Shown here in pieces: positions 31,649 through 38,537 of a DNA stretch of 64,000 nucleotides. Source of the stretch: CAXTKD01 sp964244885 (lineage in GTDB: Bacteria; Pseudomonadota; Alphaproteobacteria; Sphingomonadales; Sphingomonadaceae); NCBI GenBank assembly GCA_964244885.1, contig CAXTKD010000015.1:11506-75505 (forward strand), written 5' to 3'. The notes under the pieces are model-generated. The model saw only the letters and a program-made list of their open reading frames with translations, did no database searches and was not told the origin of the DNA. How positions within the stretch are numbered: position 1 is the first letter of the stretch; every line of letters begins with the position of its first letter. The position numbers and the translations under genes were made by a program.

Positions 31649-32344
31649 TTAGCGGGCGACGGCCGACTTGACCTTCTCCGAGGCGAGCGCGAAGCGGCCC
31701 GACAGCGGCTCGACCACATCGCCGAAGAGCTTGAGCACGACTTCGGTCGAGCGCGAAAGCTCTGCGACGAGGCCGTCAAACTGCGACTTGGCGAAGTCGT
31801 TCTGGATCTTGAACGCGTCGGTCGGCGTGCGGACGGCGGCGAGCGTCTTGAGGACGGTGGTGCCCTCCTCGAAGCTCTTCTTCGAGAATTCGACAGCGCT
31901 CTGCACGAGCGTCTCGACGCCGGCCGAAGCGGCTTTGCCGGAAGCGACCAGCGCCTCGACATTGCCCTTGGCGAACTCATTGGCTTCGCCAAACGACTTG
32001 ACGGTCTTCTCGAGCGTCTCGCGGCCCTTGTCGGTCGCCTGCGCGAACGCGGTCTGGGCGGTGGTCTTCAGTTGCTCAACCATGGTGCTTACCTCTTTCG
32101 TTGCGACCGGCGCGACGATCGGCGCGGTCTGGGTTTCTTCGATTACGCTGGCTTCTTCGATGATCTTCTCGGCGACGGTCTCGACCACCGGGGCGGCCTC
32201 GGCTGCGGCTGCGGCAACGGGCTCGGCGACGGTCTCAACGACGGCAGGCGCCTCCGCTGCGACTTTGGCCACGACCGGCGGCGTTATGACCGGCTTGCGG
32301 GGAGCAGCCTTGGCCGGAGCCTTGGTCTTGGTGACGTTGCTCAT
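31649..32344 (-). CDS. Phasin (PHA granule-associated protein)
   Basis: Coats polyhydroxyalkanoate granules. The 231 residues have an Ala/Pro/Val-rich N-terminal half (about 1-85) and a C-terminal amphipathic helical phasin domain (about 90-231) with KGNVEALVASGKAASAGVE, NDFAKSQFDGL and SEKVKSAV motifs typical of the Phasin_2 group. The poly-Ala/Val/Glu N-terminus may mediate oligomerisation. Upstream lie two TGCACyGCACAA repeats, candidate operators for the PHA regulator PhaR. No PHA synthase gene is in the window. Confidence 0.87.
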   Translation of the reverse strand: MSNVTKTKAPAKAAPRKPVITPPVVAKVAAEAPAVVETVAEPVAAAAAEAAPVVETVAEKIIEEASVIEETQTAPIVAPVATKEVSTMVEQLKTTAQTAFAQATDKGRETLEKTVKSFGEANEFAKGNVEALVASGKAASAGVETLVQSAVEFSKKSFEEGTTVLKTLAAVRTPTDAFKIQNDFAKSQFDGLVAELSRSTEVVLKLFGDVVEPLSGRFALASEKVKSAVAR

Positions 32345-32383
32345 GTCGCGTGTCTTCCGAATTGTTGCACAACAGCCTTATGC

Positions 32384-32444
32384 TGCACTGCACAATATAG
32401 AACGGAAACGCGGCTTTCAAGGGTCTTTTTTGTGCACCGCACAA
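32384..32444. promoter_or_regulatory. Two TGCACyGCACAA direct repeats upstream of the phasin gene
   Basis: TGCACTGCACAA at 32384-32395 and TGCACCGCACAA at 32433-32444, with a related TTGCACAACA at 32364-32373. The second copy also sits in an inverted repeat TTTTGTGC-ACC-GCACAAAA (32428-32446). PhaR-type regulators bind TGC/GCA-rich sites upstream of phasin genes, so these are candidate operators. The hairpin lacks a U run on the minus strand and is not a convincing terminator. Confidence 0.5.
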
Positions 32445-32451
32445 AAGTCGG

Positions 32452-33834
32452 TCAGTGGCCGGCCGACGGCGTCCTTTCGACGCCCGACAAGGCCAGCTGA
32501 TCGTCGATCATCTTCATGAGTGAATCGAGCGCATTCTGGCTCTTCGCCTCAGCGCGCGCCACCAGCACGTCCTGGGTGTTGGAGGCGCGGAGCAGCCACC
32601 AGCCCTCGGGCGTGTTGACACGCGCGCCGTCGGTCTGATCGACCTGCGCGCCGCTCGCTTTCAAGCGCGCCAGCACCTCGTCGATCACCGAGAACTTCCT
32701 TGTGTCATCGCACTGGAAGCGCATCTCGGGCGTGTTGACCATTTCCGGCATCGCGTCCTTCAATCGGGTCAGCGAACCGCCGAGCGAACCGACCGCGCGG
32801 ATCAGCCGCACCGCAGCATAAAGCGCGTCGTCGAAGCCATAATAGTCGTGCGCGAAGAAGATGTGGCCGCTCATCTCGCCGGCCAGCGGCGCGCCGGTTT
32901 CCTTCATCTTCGCCTTGATCAGCGAGTGGCCGGTCTTCCACATCAGCGGCTTGCCGCCACGCGCCGCGATCTCGTCGAACAGCGCCTGGCTCGCCTTGAC
33001 GTCGGCGATGATCGTCGCGCCCGGCATGTCCTGCAACACGGGCTGCGCGAGGATTGTGAGGAGCTGGTCGCCCCACACCACGCGGCCCTTGCCGTCGATC
33101 GCACCCAGCCGGTCGCCGTCGCCGTCGAAGGCCACGCCGAAGTCCAGCCCGCCGTCCGCCACTGCTTTCCGCAGGTCGAGCAGGTTCTTCTCCTCGGTCG
33201 GGTCGGGGTGGTGGTTCGGGAAGTGGCCGTCGATCTCGGTGAACAGCAGCAGGTGCTTGCCAGGTAGCTTCGCGGTCAGCTTCTCGACAATCCGCCCCGC
33301 AGCACCATTGCCGCAGTCCCAGGCGAGGTTGAGCGCCGGGCCGTCGAAATTCTTCAGCAGTCGCTCGACGTAGCGGTCCTCGAGATCGACCGTCTCGACT
33401 CCGCCGGCGCCGTCCTCCCAGTCGCCCGCCGCCGCCATCGTGCCGATGCCGTGGATGTCGGCGCCGTAAAACGGCCCGTGGCCGAGCATCATCTTGAAGC
33501 CGTTGTGGTCGGGAGGATTGTGCGATCCGGTGATCATCACGCCGCCGTCGCAGTTCAGCTCATAGACCGCATAATAGAGCATCGGAGTCGGCCCGCGCCC
33601 GATCCGCACGGCGTCGCAGCCCGAAGCGCGAAGCCCTTCGACGAGCGCCGCCTCCAGCGCCGGCGACGACAGCCGCCCGTCATAGCCGACCGCCACCCGC
33701 TTGCCGCCCGCACGCCGCACCCGCGTCCCGAACCCCCGCCCGATCGCCCGCGCGTCCGCCTCATGGAGCGTCCGGCCGACGACGCCACGGATGTCGTACT
33801 CGCGGAGCGTGGTCGGATCGAAGACGTGGGTCAT
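32452..33834 (-). CDS. Phosphomannomutase/phosphoglucomutase (AlgC type)
   Basis: Interconverts hexose 6- and 1-phosphates for surface polysaccharide precursors. The 460 residues contain the four domains: the phosphoserine loop VMITGSHNPPDHNGFK with Ser104, the metal loop AFDGDGDRLGA, the sugar loop GEMSGHIFF and the C-terminal phosphate-binding RASNTQD. ATG 33834 has a GAGG site 5 nt upstream; an in-frame ATG at 33864 would add ten residues. The gene is often called manB, pgm or algC; dual specificity is usual. Confidence 0.92.
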   Translation of the reverse strand: MTHVFDPTTLREYDIRGVVGRTLHEADARAIGRGFGTRVRRAGGKRVAVGYDGRLSSPALEAALVEGLRASGCDAVRIGRGPTPMLYYAVYELNCDGGVMITGSHNPPDHNGFKMMLGHGPFYGADIHGIGTMAAAGDWEDGAGGVETVDLEDRYVERLLKNFDGPALNLAWDCGNGAAGRIVEKLTAKLPGKHLLLFTEIDGHFPNHHPDPTEEKNLLDLRKAVADGGLDFGVAFDGDGDRLGAIDGKGRVVWGDQLLTILAQPVLQDMPGATIIADVKASQALFDEIAARGGKPLMWKTGHSLIKAKMKETGAPLAGEMSGHIFFAHDYYGFDDALYAAVRLIRAVGSLGGSLTRLKDAMPEMVNTPEMRFQCDDTRKFSVIDEVLARLKASGAQVDQTDGARVNTPEGWWLLRASNTQDVLVARAEAKSQNALDSLMKMIDDQLALSGVERTPSAGH

Positions 33835-33896
33835 CAGCACCTCAATTGACTTGGAGCCGCTCATCCCGAGCGAAGGTGGGTTGTCGGCATAACGGT

Positions 33897-34298
33897 CTAG
33901 CCGCTTACCTGTTTCAAGTCGGCTAGCAACACATCCCGCGCCGCGTTGACCCGCGCCGTCAGGTCGGCCGACCCGCCCCGGTCCGGGTGGACCTGCGACA
34001 CCAGCCGGCGATGCGCGGCTCGGATCGTCTCGCTATCGGCACCCGGCGGCACGCCGAGCACGCCGCGCGCCTCGTCGAGACCCAGCTTCGGCGCCGCCGG
34101 CCGCCGCTGCCATGTGTAGAGGCCCGCGGTCGCGCCGCCGAGCGCGATCGCCGGGATCAGCGCGCCGCTCACCAGCTCGCGGAAGGCGAGGATGCCGAGC
34201 GCCAGCGGCGCCAGCTTGATCAGCAGCGCCATGTTCAACTGGTTGGTGAATTTGAGGTAGGCGAGGACCGCCGCGCCCAGCAGAACCAGCAGCCCCAT
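33897..34298 (-). CDS. Membrane-anchored J-domain (DnaJ-like) protein
   Basis: A 133-residue protein with two hydrophobic segments (about 1-15 and 25-55) followed by a C-terminal J domain. The J domain has LDEARGVLGVPPGADSETIR, AHRRLVSQVHPDRGGS with the HPD motif needed to stimulate DnaK, and LTARVNAARDVLL. The layout resembles alphaproteobacterial relatives of mitochondrial Tim14/Pam18. Its ATG overlaps the mipZ stop by one base (TGATG), so it is co-translated with the division regulator. Confidence 0.85.
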   Translation of the reverse strand: MGLLVLLGAAVLAYLKFTNQLNMALLIKLAPLALGILAFRELVSGALIPAIALGGATAGLYTWQRRPAAPKLGLDEARGVLGVPPGADSETIRAAHRRLVSQVHPDRGGSADLTARVNAARDVLLADLKQVSG

Positions 34299-35092
34299 CA
34301 GCCGGCCGCCGCGGCACGCGGGGCGGCCGTCTCCCACATCGGCAGGTTGAGCCCGGCGATCAGCTCGCGCAACTCGGCGCGCGCCGCGACGTGGCTCATG
34401 CTCACTTCCTCGATCGCACCGGTGTCGAGCAGGGTCAGGCCTTTAGGGAACAGCTCGCGGTAGACAACGCGCTCCGAGAGGCCGGGGATGACTCGGAAGC
34501 CGATGCGCTTCGACAACTCGTCGAGCGCGCCGCCGACGCGCTTGCGGTTGCGCGCCTCCAGCGTCGACAGGCGGTTGCGGAGCACCACCCAGTCGACCTC
34601 GCCGCGATCATGCTTGGCCCGCGCCTTGCGCGCGTCCCACACCAGCTCGGCGTAGAAGCTCGGCCGCTTGACCTTGAAGGTCTCGGCGTCGACCTGCCCG
34701 ATCAGGTCGAAGTCGACGAAGCTGTCGTTCATCGGCGTGATCAGCGTGTCCGCCTGCGCCATCGCGGCGCGGCCGAGCGCTGAATCGCGGCCGGGCGTGT
34801 CGATGACGATGAAATCACGGCCTGCGAATCGCGACATCGCAGCGTCGAACTCGCCAGCGTCGCCATCCGCATCCTTGATCGTCAGCGTCTCGGGTGTCGG
34901 CAGGTCGAGGCCGCGCCTGGCGGCGAAGGCCACGCGGTTCTCGATGTAGCGCGCGAAGGTGCGCTGGCGGCCGTCGAGATCGATCGCGCCGACGCGAAAA
35001 CCCGCATGCGCCAGCGCCACCGCGACATGGACGCCGGTCGTCGACTTGCCGGTCCCGCCCTTCTCGTTGCCGAGCACGATGACGTGCGCCAT
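34298..35092 (-). CDS. mipZ: MipZ, ParA-family division-site regulator
   Basis: Deviant-Walker ATPase that forms a polar gradient and inhibits FtsZ assembly near the poles in alphaproteobacteria. The 264 residues start AHVIVLGNEKGGTGKSTTG (the signature Lys of ParA/MinD at KGGTGKS), with IDLDGRQRTFARYIENR and FIVIDTPGRDSALGR as switch regions. The body NDSFVDFDLIGQVD and VLRNRLSTLEARNRKR blocks are MipZ-specific. It is divergent from panC across about 80 bp. The terminal overlap with the J-domain gene implies one operon. Confidence 0.93.
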   Translation of the reverse strand: MAHVIVLGNEKGGTGKSTTGVHVAVALAHAGFRVGAIDLDGRQRTFARYIENRVAFAARRGLDLPTPETLTIKDADGDAGEFDAAMSRFAGRDFIVIDTPGRDSALGRAAMAQADTLITPMNDSFVDFDLIGQVDAETFKVKRPSFYAELVWDARKARAKHDRGEVDWVVLRNRLSTLEARNRKRVGGALDELSKRIGFRVIPGLSERVVYRELFPKGLTLLDTGAIEEVSMSHVAARAELRELIAGLNLPMWETAAPRAAAAG

Positions 35093-35170
35093 ATCCGCCT
35101 TCAAATTGCCCCTGAAACGCGGCCCGTCTTTCGGGCAGCGCCGGGGCCAAGTCAATTCGAGGGGCCGCCC

Positions 35171-36013
35171 ATGCAGACCGTCCGTACCGTCGCCGCGCTC
35201 CGCGCCGCCGTCGCCGCCTGGCGGCGCGCGGGAGAGAGCGTCGGGCTGGTACCGACGATGGGCGCGCTCCACGCCGGCCACCTGTCGCTGGTTGGCGAGG
35301 CTAGGCAGCGGGCAAAGCGCGTCATCGCGACGATCTTCGTCAACCCGAAGCAGTTTGGCCCGACCGAGGATCTCGACCGCTATCCGCGCCAGGAAGCCGC
35401 CGATATCGAAGCGCTGGAGAGCGCCGATTGCGACCTGTTGTTCGCCCCGCCGGTCGAGGAAATCTACCCGGCGGACTTCGCGACCAACGTCAGCGTCGGC
35501 GCGCTCGGCGATATCCTGGACGGCGCGGCCCGGCCCGGCCATTTCGACGGCGTCGCCACCGTCGTGTCGAAGATGCTCAACATGGCGCAGGCCGATGTCG
35601 CGATCTTCGGGGAGAAGGACTGGCAGCAGCTGGCGATCATCCGCCGCATGGCCGCCGATCTCGATATCCCGACCGCGATCTTCGGCGGCCCGACCGTCCG
35701 CGACGCTGATGGCCTCGCCCTGTCCTCACGCAACGCCTACCTCTCGCCCGAGGAGCGCGCCCGTGCCGTCGCCCTGCCGAATACGCTCAAGGCAACCGCC
35801 GCGGACATCGCGCTCGGCCGTCCCGTCGCCGACGCGCTCGCCGGCGCGCGCCACGCGCTCGGCAAGGCGGGCTTCGCCGTCGACTATGTCGAGCTCCGCG
35901 ATGCCGTCACGCTCGAGCCGCTCGCGCAGCCCGATCGCCCGGCCCGCCTGCTCGCCGCGGCGCGCATCGGCCACACCCGGCTGATCGACAACCTCGCGGT
36001 CGATCCGCGTTAA
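35171..36013 (+). CDS. panC: Pantothenate synthetase (pantoate-beta-alanine ligase)
   Basis: ATP-dependent condensation of pantoate and beta-alanine. The 280 residues show the HIGH-like VPTMGALHAGHLSLV (27-41), FVNPKQFGPTEDLDRYPR, VSKMLNMAQADVAIFGEKDWQQL and the KMSKS-like ALSSRNAYLSPEER. Start ATG 35171. It is apparently monocistronic, divergent from mipZ. No panB gene is in the window. Confidence 0.95.
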   Translation: MQTVRTVAALRAAVAAWRRAGESVGLVPTMGALHAGHLSLVGEARQRAKRVIATIFVNPKQFGPTEDLDRYPRQEAADIEALESADCDLLFAPPVEEIYPADFATNVSVGALGDILDGAARPGHFDGVATVVSKMLNMAQADVAIFGEKDWQQLAIIRRMAADLDIPTAIFGGPTVRDADGLALSSRNAYLSPEERARAVALPNTLKATAADIALGRPVADALAGARHALGKAGFAVDYVELRDAVTLEPLAQPDRPARLLAAARIGHTRLIDNLAVDPR

Positions 36014-36085
36014 CCATTCTTTCAGGGGCCCAAGCGAATCATCCCCATCGACCGGAGTCGAGGACCGGCGGAGTGGAGGCGTATC

Positions 36086-36352
36086 ATGGGTCACAGCGAA
36101 GCCTACGAACAGATGCTGAGAGCCGCCCGCGCGGGCAAGGCCGACGCTCTCTACAATCTCGGCGTCGCTTACGCGGCCGGCGGCAACGGTCTCCCCATCG
36201 ACCTCATCGCCGCGCACAAGTGGTTCAACCTCGCAGCCCGCGCTGGCGACGACCGCGCGCCCGAGGACCGCGCCGAACTCGCCGCCGAAATGGCGCCCTT
36301 CGAGATCGCCGAAGCGCAGAAACAGGCCCGCGCCTGGCTCGCGGCGGCCTGA
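36086..36352 (+). CDS. Small Sel1-repeat protein
   Basis: An 88-residue protein with one to two SEL1-type helical repeats: AARAGKADALYNLGVAYAAG (about 13-32), then LIAAHKWFNLAARAGDDRA (about 40-58) and a C-terminal helix with EIAEAQKQARAWLA. The pattern is diagnostic of Sel1/TPR-like units, which mediate protein contacts. Partner unknown. A strong GGAGG site precedes the ATG. It lies convergent to ilvC with about 60 bp between. Confidence 0.8.
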   Translation: MGHSEAYEQMLRAARAGKADALYNLGVAYAAGGNGLPIDLIAAHKWFNLAARAGDDRAPEDRAELAAEMAPFEIAEAQKQARAWLAAA

Positions 36353-36410
36353 TCCAGCCTTCCCTCCACTCCGCCGTCCCGGCTTCGCCAGGCTGACGGG
36401 CTTTGGTTTT

Positions 36411-37430
36411 CTAGTTCCTCGTCTTGTCGACCAGCTGGTTCTTGGCGATCCATGGCATCATGGCGCGCAGCTTCTCGCCGACCTGCTCGATCGGGTGCGC
36501 CGCCGCGGCCTTGCGCGACGCCTTGAGCTCCGGCTGCCCTGCCCGGTTGTCGAGGACGAAGTCCTTGACGAAGCGGCCCGACTGGATGTCGGCGAGGACG
36601 CGCTTCATCTCCTTCTTGGTCTCGTCGGTGATGATGCGCGGGCCGGTCTTGATGTCGCCGTACTCGGCGGTGTTCGAGATCGAGTAGCGCATGTTGGCGA
36701 TGCCGCCCTCGTACAGCAGGTCGACGATCAGCTTGGTCTCGTGCAGGCACTCGAAATAGGCCATCTCGGGCGCGTAGCCCGCCTCGACCAGCGTCTCGAA
36801 GCCCGCCTGGATCAGGTGGGTGATACCGCCGCACAGCACCGCCTGCTCGCCGAACAGGTCGGTCTCGCACTCCTCGCGGAAGTTGGTCTCGATGATGCCC
36901 GAGCGGCCGCCGCCGATCGCGCTGGCGTAGCTCAGCGCCACGTCGTGCGCGTTGCCGGTCGAATCCTGCGCGATGGCGATCAGGCACGGCACGCCGCCAC
37001 CCTTCACATATTCCGAGCGCACAGTGTGGCCCGGGCCCTTCGGCGCCACCATGATGACGTCGATCTCGGCGCGCGGCTCGATCAGCCCGAAGTGGACGTT
37101 CAAGCCGTGCGCGAAGGCGAGCGTCGCGCCCGACTTCATGTTGTCGCGGAGATCGGCCTCCCAGATGCCGGCCTGGAGCTCGTCGGGCGTCAGCATCATC
37201 AGCACGTCGGCCCAGCCGGCGGCCTCGGCGTTGGTCATCACCTTGAAGCCCGCGCCCTCCGCCTTCTTGGCGGTCGCCGATCCGGCGCGAAGCGCGATCG
37301 CGACCTCGGTGACGCCGCTGTCGCGCAGGTTCTGCGCATGGGCGTGGCCCTGGCTGCCATAGCCGACGATCGCCACCTTCTTGCCCTTGATCAGCCCGAC
37401 ATCGGCATCGCGGTCGTAGAAAACGCGCAT
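36411..37430 (-). CDS. ilvC: Ketol-acid reductoisomerase (NADP+)
   Basis: Second step of valine/isoleucine synthesis: alkyl migration and NADPH reduction of acetohydroxy acids. The 339 residues are the short class I form. The nucleotide-binding loop is VAIVGYGSQGHAHAQNLRDSG, and the metal-binding helices are DLFGEQAVLCGG and LVEAGYAPEMAYFECLHETKLIVDLLYEGG. A palindromic element (37462-37541) lies between it and ilvN on the same strand, 31 bp upstream of the ATG. Confidence 0.96.
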   Translation of the reverse strand: MRVFYDRDADVGLIKGKKVAIVGYGSQGHAHAQNLRDSGVTEVAIALRAGSATAKKAEGAGFKVMTNAEAAGWADVLMMLTPDELQAGIWEADLRDNMKSGATLAFAHGLNVHFGLIEPRAEIDVIMVAPKGPGHTVRSEYVKGGGVPCLIAIAQDSTGNAHDVALSYASAIGGGRSGIIETNFREECETDLFGEQAVLCGGITHLIQAGFETLVEAGYAPEMAYFECLHETKLIVDLLYEGGIANMRYSISNTAEYGDIKTGPRIITDETKKEMKRVLADIQSGRFVKDFVLDNRAGQPELKASRKAAAAHPIEQVGEKLRAMMPWIAKNQLVDKTRN

Positions 37431-37461
37431 TGAGAAAGCCCCTTCTGTTCAATCTGCTGAG

Positions 37462-37541
37462 TCCGTTCGTCCTGAGCTTGTCGAAGGACGTGTTCGCACG
37501 GCGGTGCGATCTCGTGGTTCGACAGGCTCACCACGAACGGA
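37462..37541. repeat. Palindromic element, family C, between ilvN and ilvC
   Basis: About 80 bp. The left arm is TCCGTTCGTCCTGAGCTTGT then CGAAGGAC; the right arm in reverse complement is TCCGTTCGTGGTGAGCCTGT then CGAACCAC. Same signature as 19053-19127. It sits in the leader region between two genes of the ilv operon and could form a stable hairpin in the mRNA. Confidence 0.87.
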
Positions 37542-37563
37542 GGTGGGTGAATAAGCCGATGCC

Positions 37564-38079
37564 TTACAGCGCCTCGCGCCCGCGGGCGATGGCGACGACG
37601 CCGGTGCGCGCGACCTCAACGAGGCCGACCTCGCGCATCAGCGCCGCGAAGGTGTCGATCTTGTCGGTCGATCCGGTGACCTCGAAGATGAAGCTGCCCG
37701 TCGTCGCGTCGACGACGCGGGCGCGGTAGACGTTCGCCAGCCTCAGCGCCTCGTCGCGGTCGAATCCGGTGCCCGTCACCTTGAACAGCGCCATCTCGCG
37801 CTCGACGTGGGGGCCGAGCGCCGTCAGGTCCGAGACCTTGTGCACGGGCACCAGCCGGTCGAGCTGCGCCAGGATCTGCTCGATCACCGCCGGGGTGCCG
37901 CTGGTGACGACGGTGATCCGCGACACCGCATGGTTCTCCGCGACGTCGGCGACCGTCAGGCTCTCGATATTATAGCCGCGCGATGAGAACAGCCCGACGA
38001 TGCGCGCGAGGACACCCGCCTCGTTATCGACGACGAGCGAGAGGGTATGGCGTTCGGTTGGAACGATGGCTCGCGTCAA
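37564..38079 (-). CDS. ilvN: Acetolactate synthase small (regulatory) subunit
   Basis: Valine-sensing regulatory subunit of acetohydroxyacid synthase. The 171 residues have an N-terminal ACT domain (RHTLSLVVDNEAGVLARIVGLF, then SRGYNIESLTV) and the C-terminal regulatory domain (ALFKVTG, VDATTGSFIFEVTG). The only start codon available is TTG 38079, overlapping the stop of the DUF559 ORF (TTGA). The purine-rich GGAGAGGGG a few bases upstream is part of the palindromic element end, so that element now supplies the ribosome-binding region. Confidence 0.92.
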   Translation of the reverse strand: MTRAIVPTERHTLSLVVDNEAGVLARIVGLFSSRGYNIESLTVADVAENHAVSRITVVTSGTPAVIEQILAQLDRLVPVHKVSDLTALGPHVEREMALFKVTGTGFDRDEALRLANVYRARVVDATTGSFIFEVTGSTDKIDTFAALMREVGLVEVARTGVVAIARGREAL

Positions 38080-38537
38080 AGCCCCTCTCCCTGGAGGGGA
38101 GAGGGGTTGGGGAGAGGGTAGTCGCCGGAAAGGGCTCCGGCGATCGTCTCGCCCACACCTTCGATGTTCGTCAGCGCGTCGTTATTCCAGAATCGCAGCA
38201 CCCTGTAACCTTGGCTTTCGAGAAATGCAGTCCGCTCGTTGTCGTACGCAACCTGATCAGCATGCTGGCCGCCATCAAGCTCAACGATCAGCTTCGCCGC
38301 CGGGCAGGCAAAGTCTGCGATATAGCGTCCGATCGGCACTTGCCGCCGAAATTTCGCGCCATTGAGGCGGCCGGCGCGAAGGATCGACCACAACTTCCTT
38401 TCCGCATCGGTCTGTGCAGTTCGCAAGGACTTGGCGCGCGACGTGGCGAGCGCGGCGGTGCGATGCCGGCGACCACCCTCTCCCCAGCCCTCTCCCCTCC
38501 AGGGAGAGGGAGCGCTCTCTGCCGCTTCGGTACTCAT
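38076..38537 (-). CDS. DUF559 (Vsr-like fold) small endonuclease inserted between ilvB and ilvN
   Basis: A 153-residue protein of the DUF559 family, related to the very-short-patch-repair/PD-(D/E)XK fold. Core: TDAERKLWSILRAGRLNG, KFRRQVPIGRYIADFAC (Asp), LIVELDGGQHAD (Glu-x-Asp) and GYRVLRFWNNDAL. Its N-terminal residues about 10-22 (PSPWRGEGWGEGG) and last about 15 residues (PNPSPLQGEGL) are translated from inverted repeat ends. The ATG overlaps the ilvB stop (ATGA) and its stop overlaps the ilvN start (TTGA). ilvB and ilvN are normally adjacent, so this is an insertion that became a member of the operon. Activity not tested. Confidence 0.8.
   Translation of the reverse strand: MSTEAAESAPSPWRGEGWGEGGRRHRTAALATSRAKSLRTAQTDAERKLWSILRAGRLNGAKFRRQVPIGRYIADFACPAAKLIVELDGGQHADQVAYDNERTAFLESQGYRVLRFWNNDALTNIEGVGETIAGALSGDYPLPNPSPLQGEGL
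38081..38511. mobile_element. Candidate palindrome-flanked nuclease unit (family B ends, DUF559 cargo)
   Basis: Inverted copies of an about 40-bp sequence bound the DUF559 core. Left end: 38081-38123, starting GCCCCTCTCCCTGGAGGGGA. Right end: 38472-38511, whose reverse complement starts CCCTCTCCCTGGAGGGGAGA. Each end is itself a hairpin followed by TTGGGGAGAGGG or CTGGGGAGAGGG. Total about 431 bp. No clear target duplication is seen. The architecture matches the nuclease-free element in ileS at 6257-6358. Mobility is inferred. Confidence 0.6.

Noticed and set aside
32428..32446. Inverted repeat TTTTGTGC-ACC-GCACAAAA as terminator of the phosphomannomutase gene
   Set aside because: On the minus strand the hairpin is followed by A residues, not U; the stem is short. 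Better read as a regulator site.
38081..38511. Classical insertion sequence in the ilv operon
   Set aside because: No transposase, about 430 bp total and no target duplication visible; the only gene is a DUF559 nuclease.
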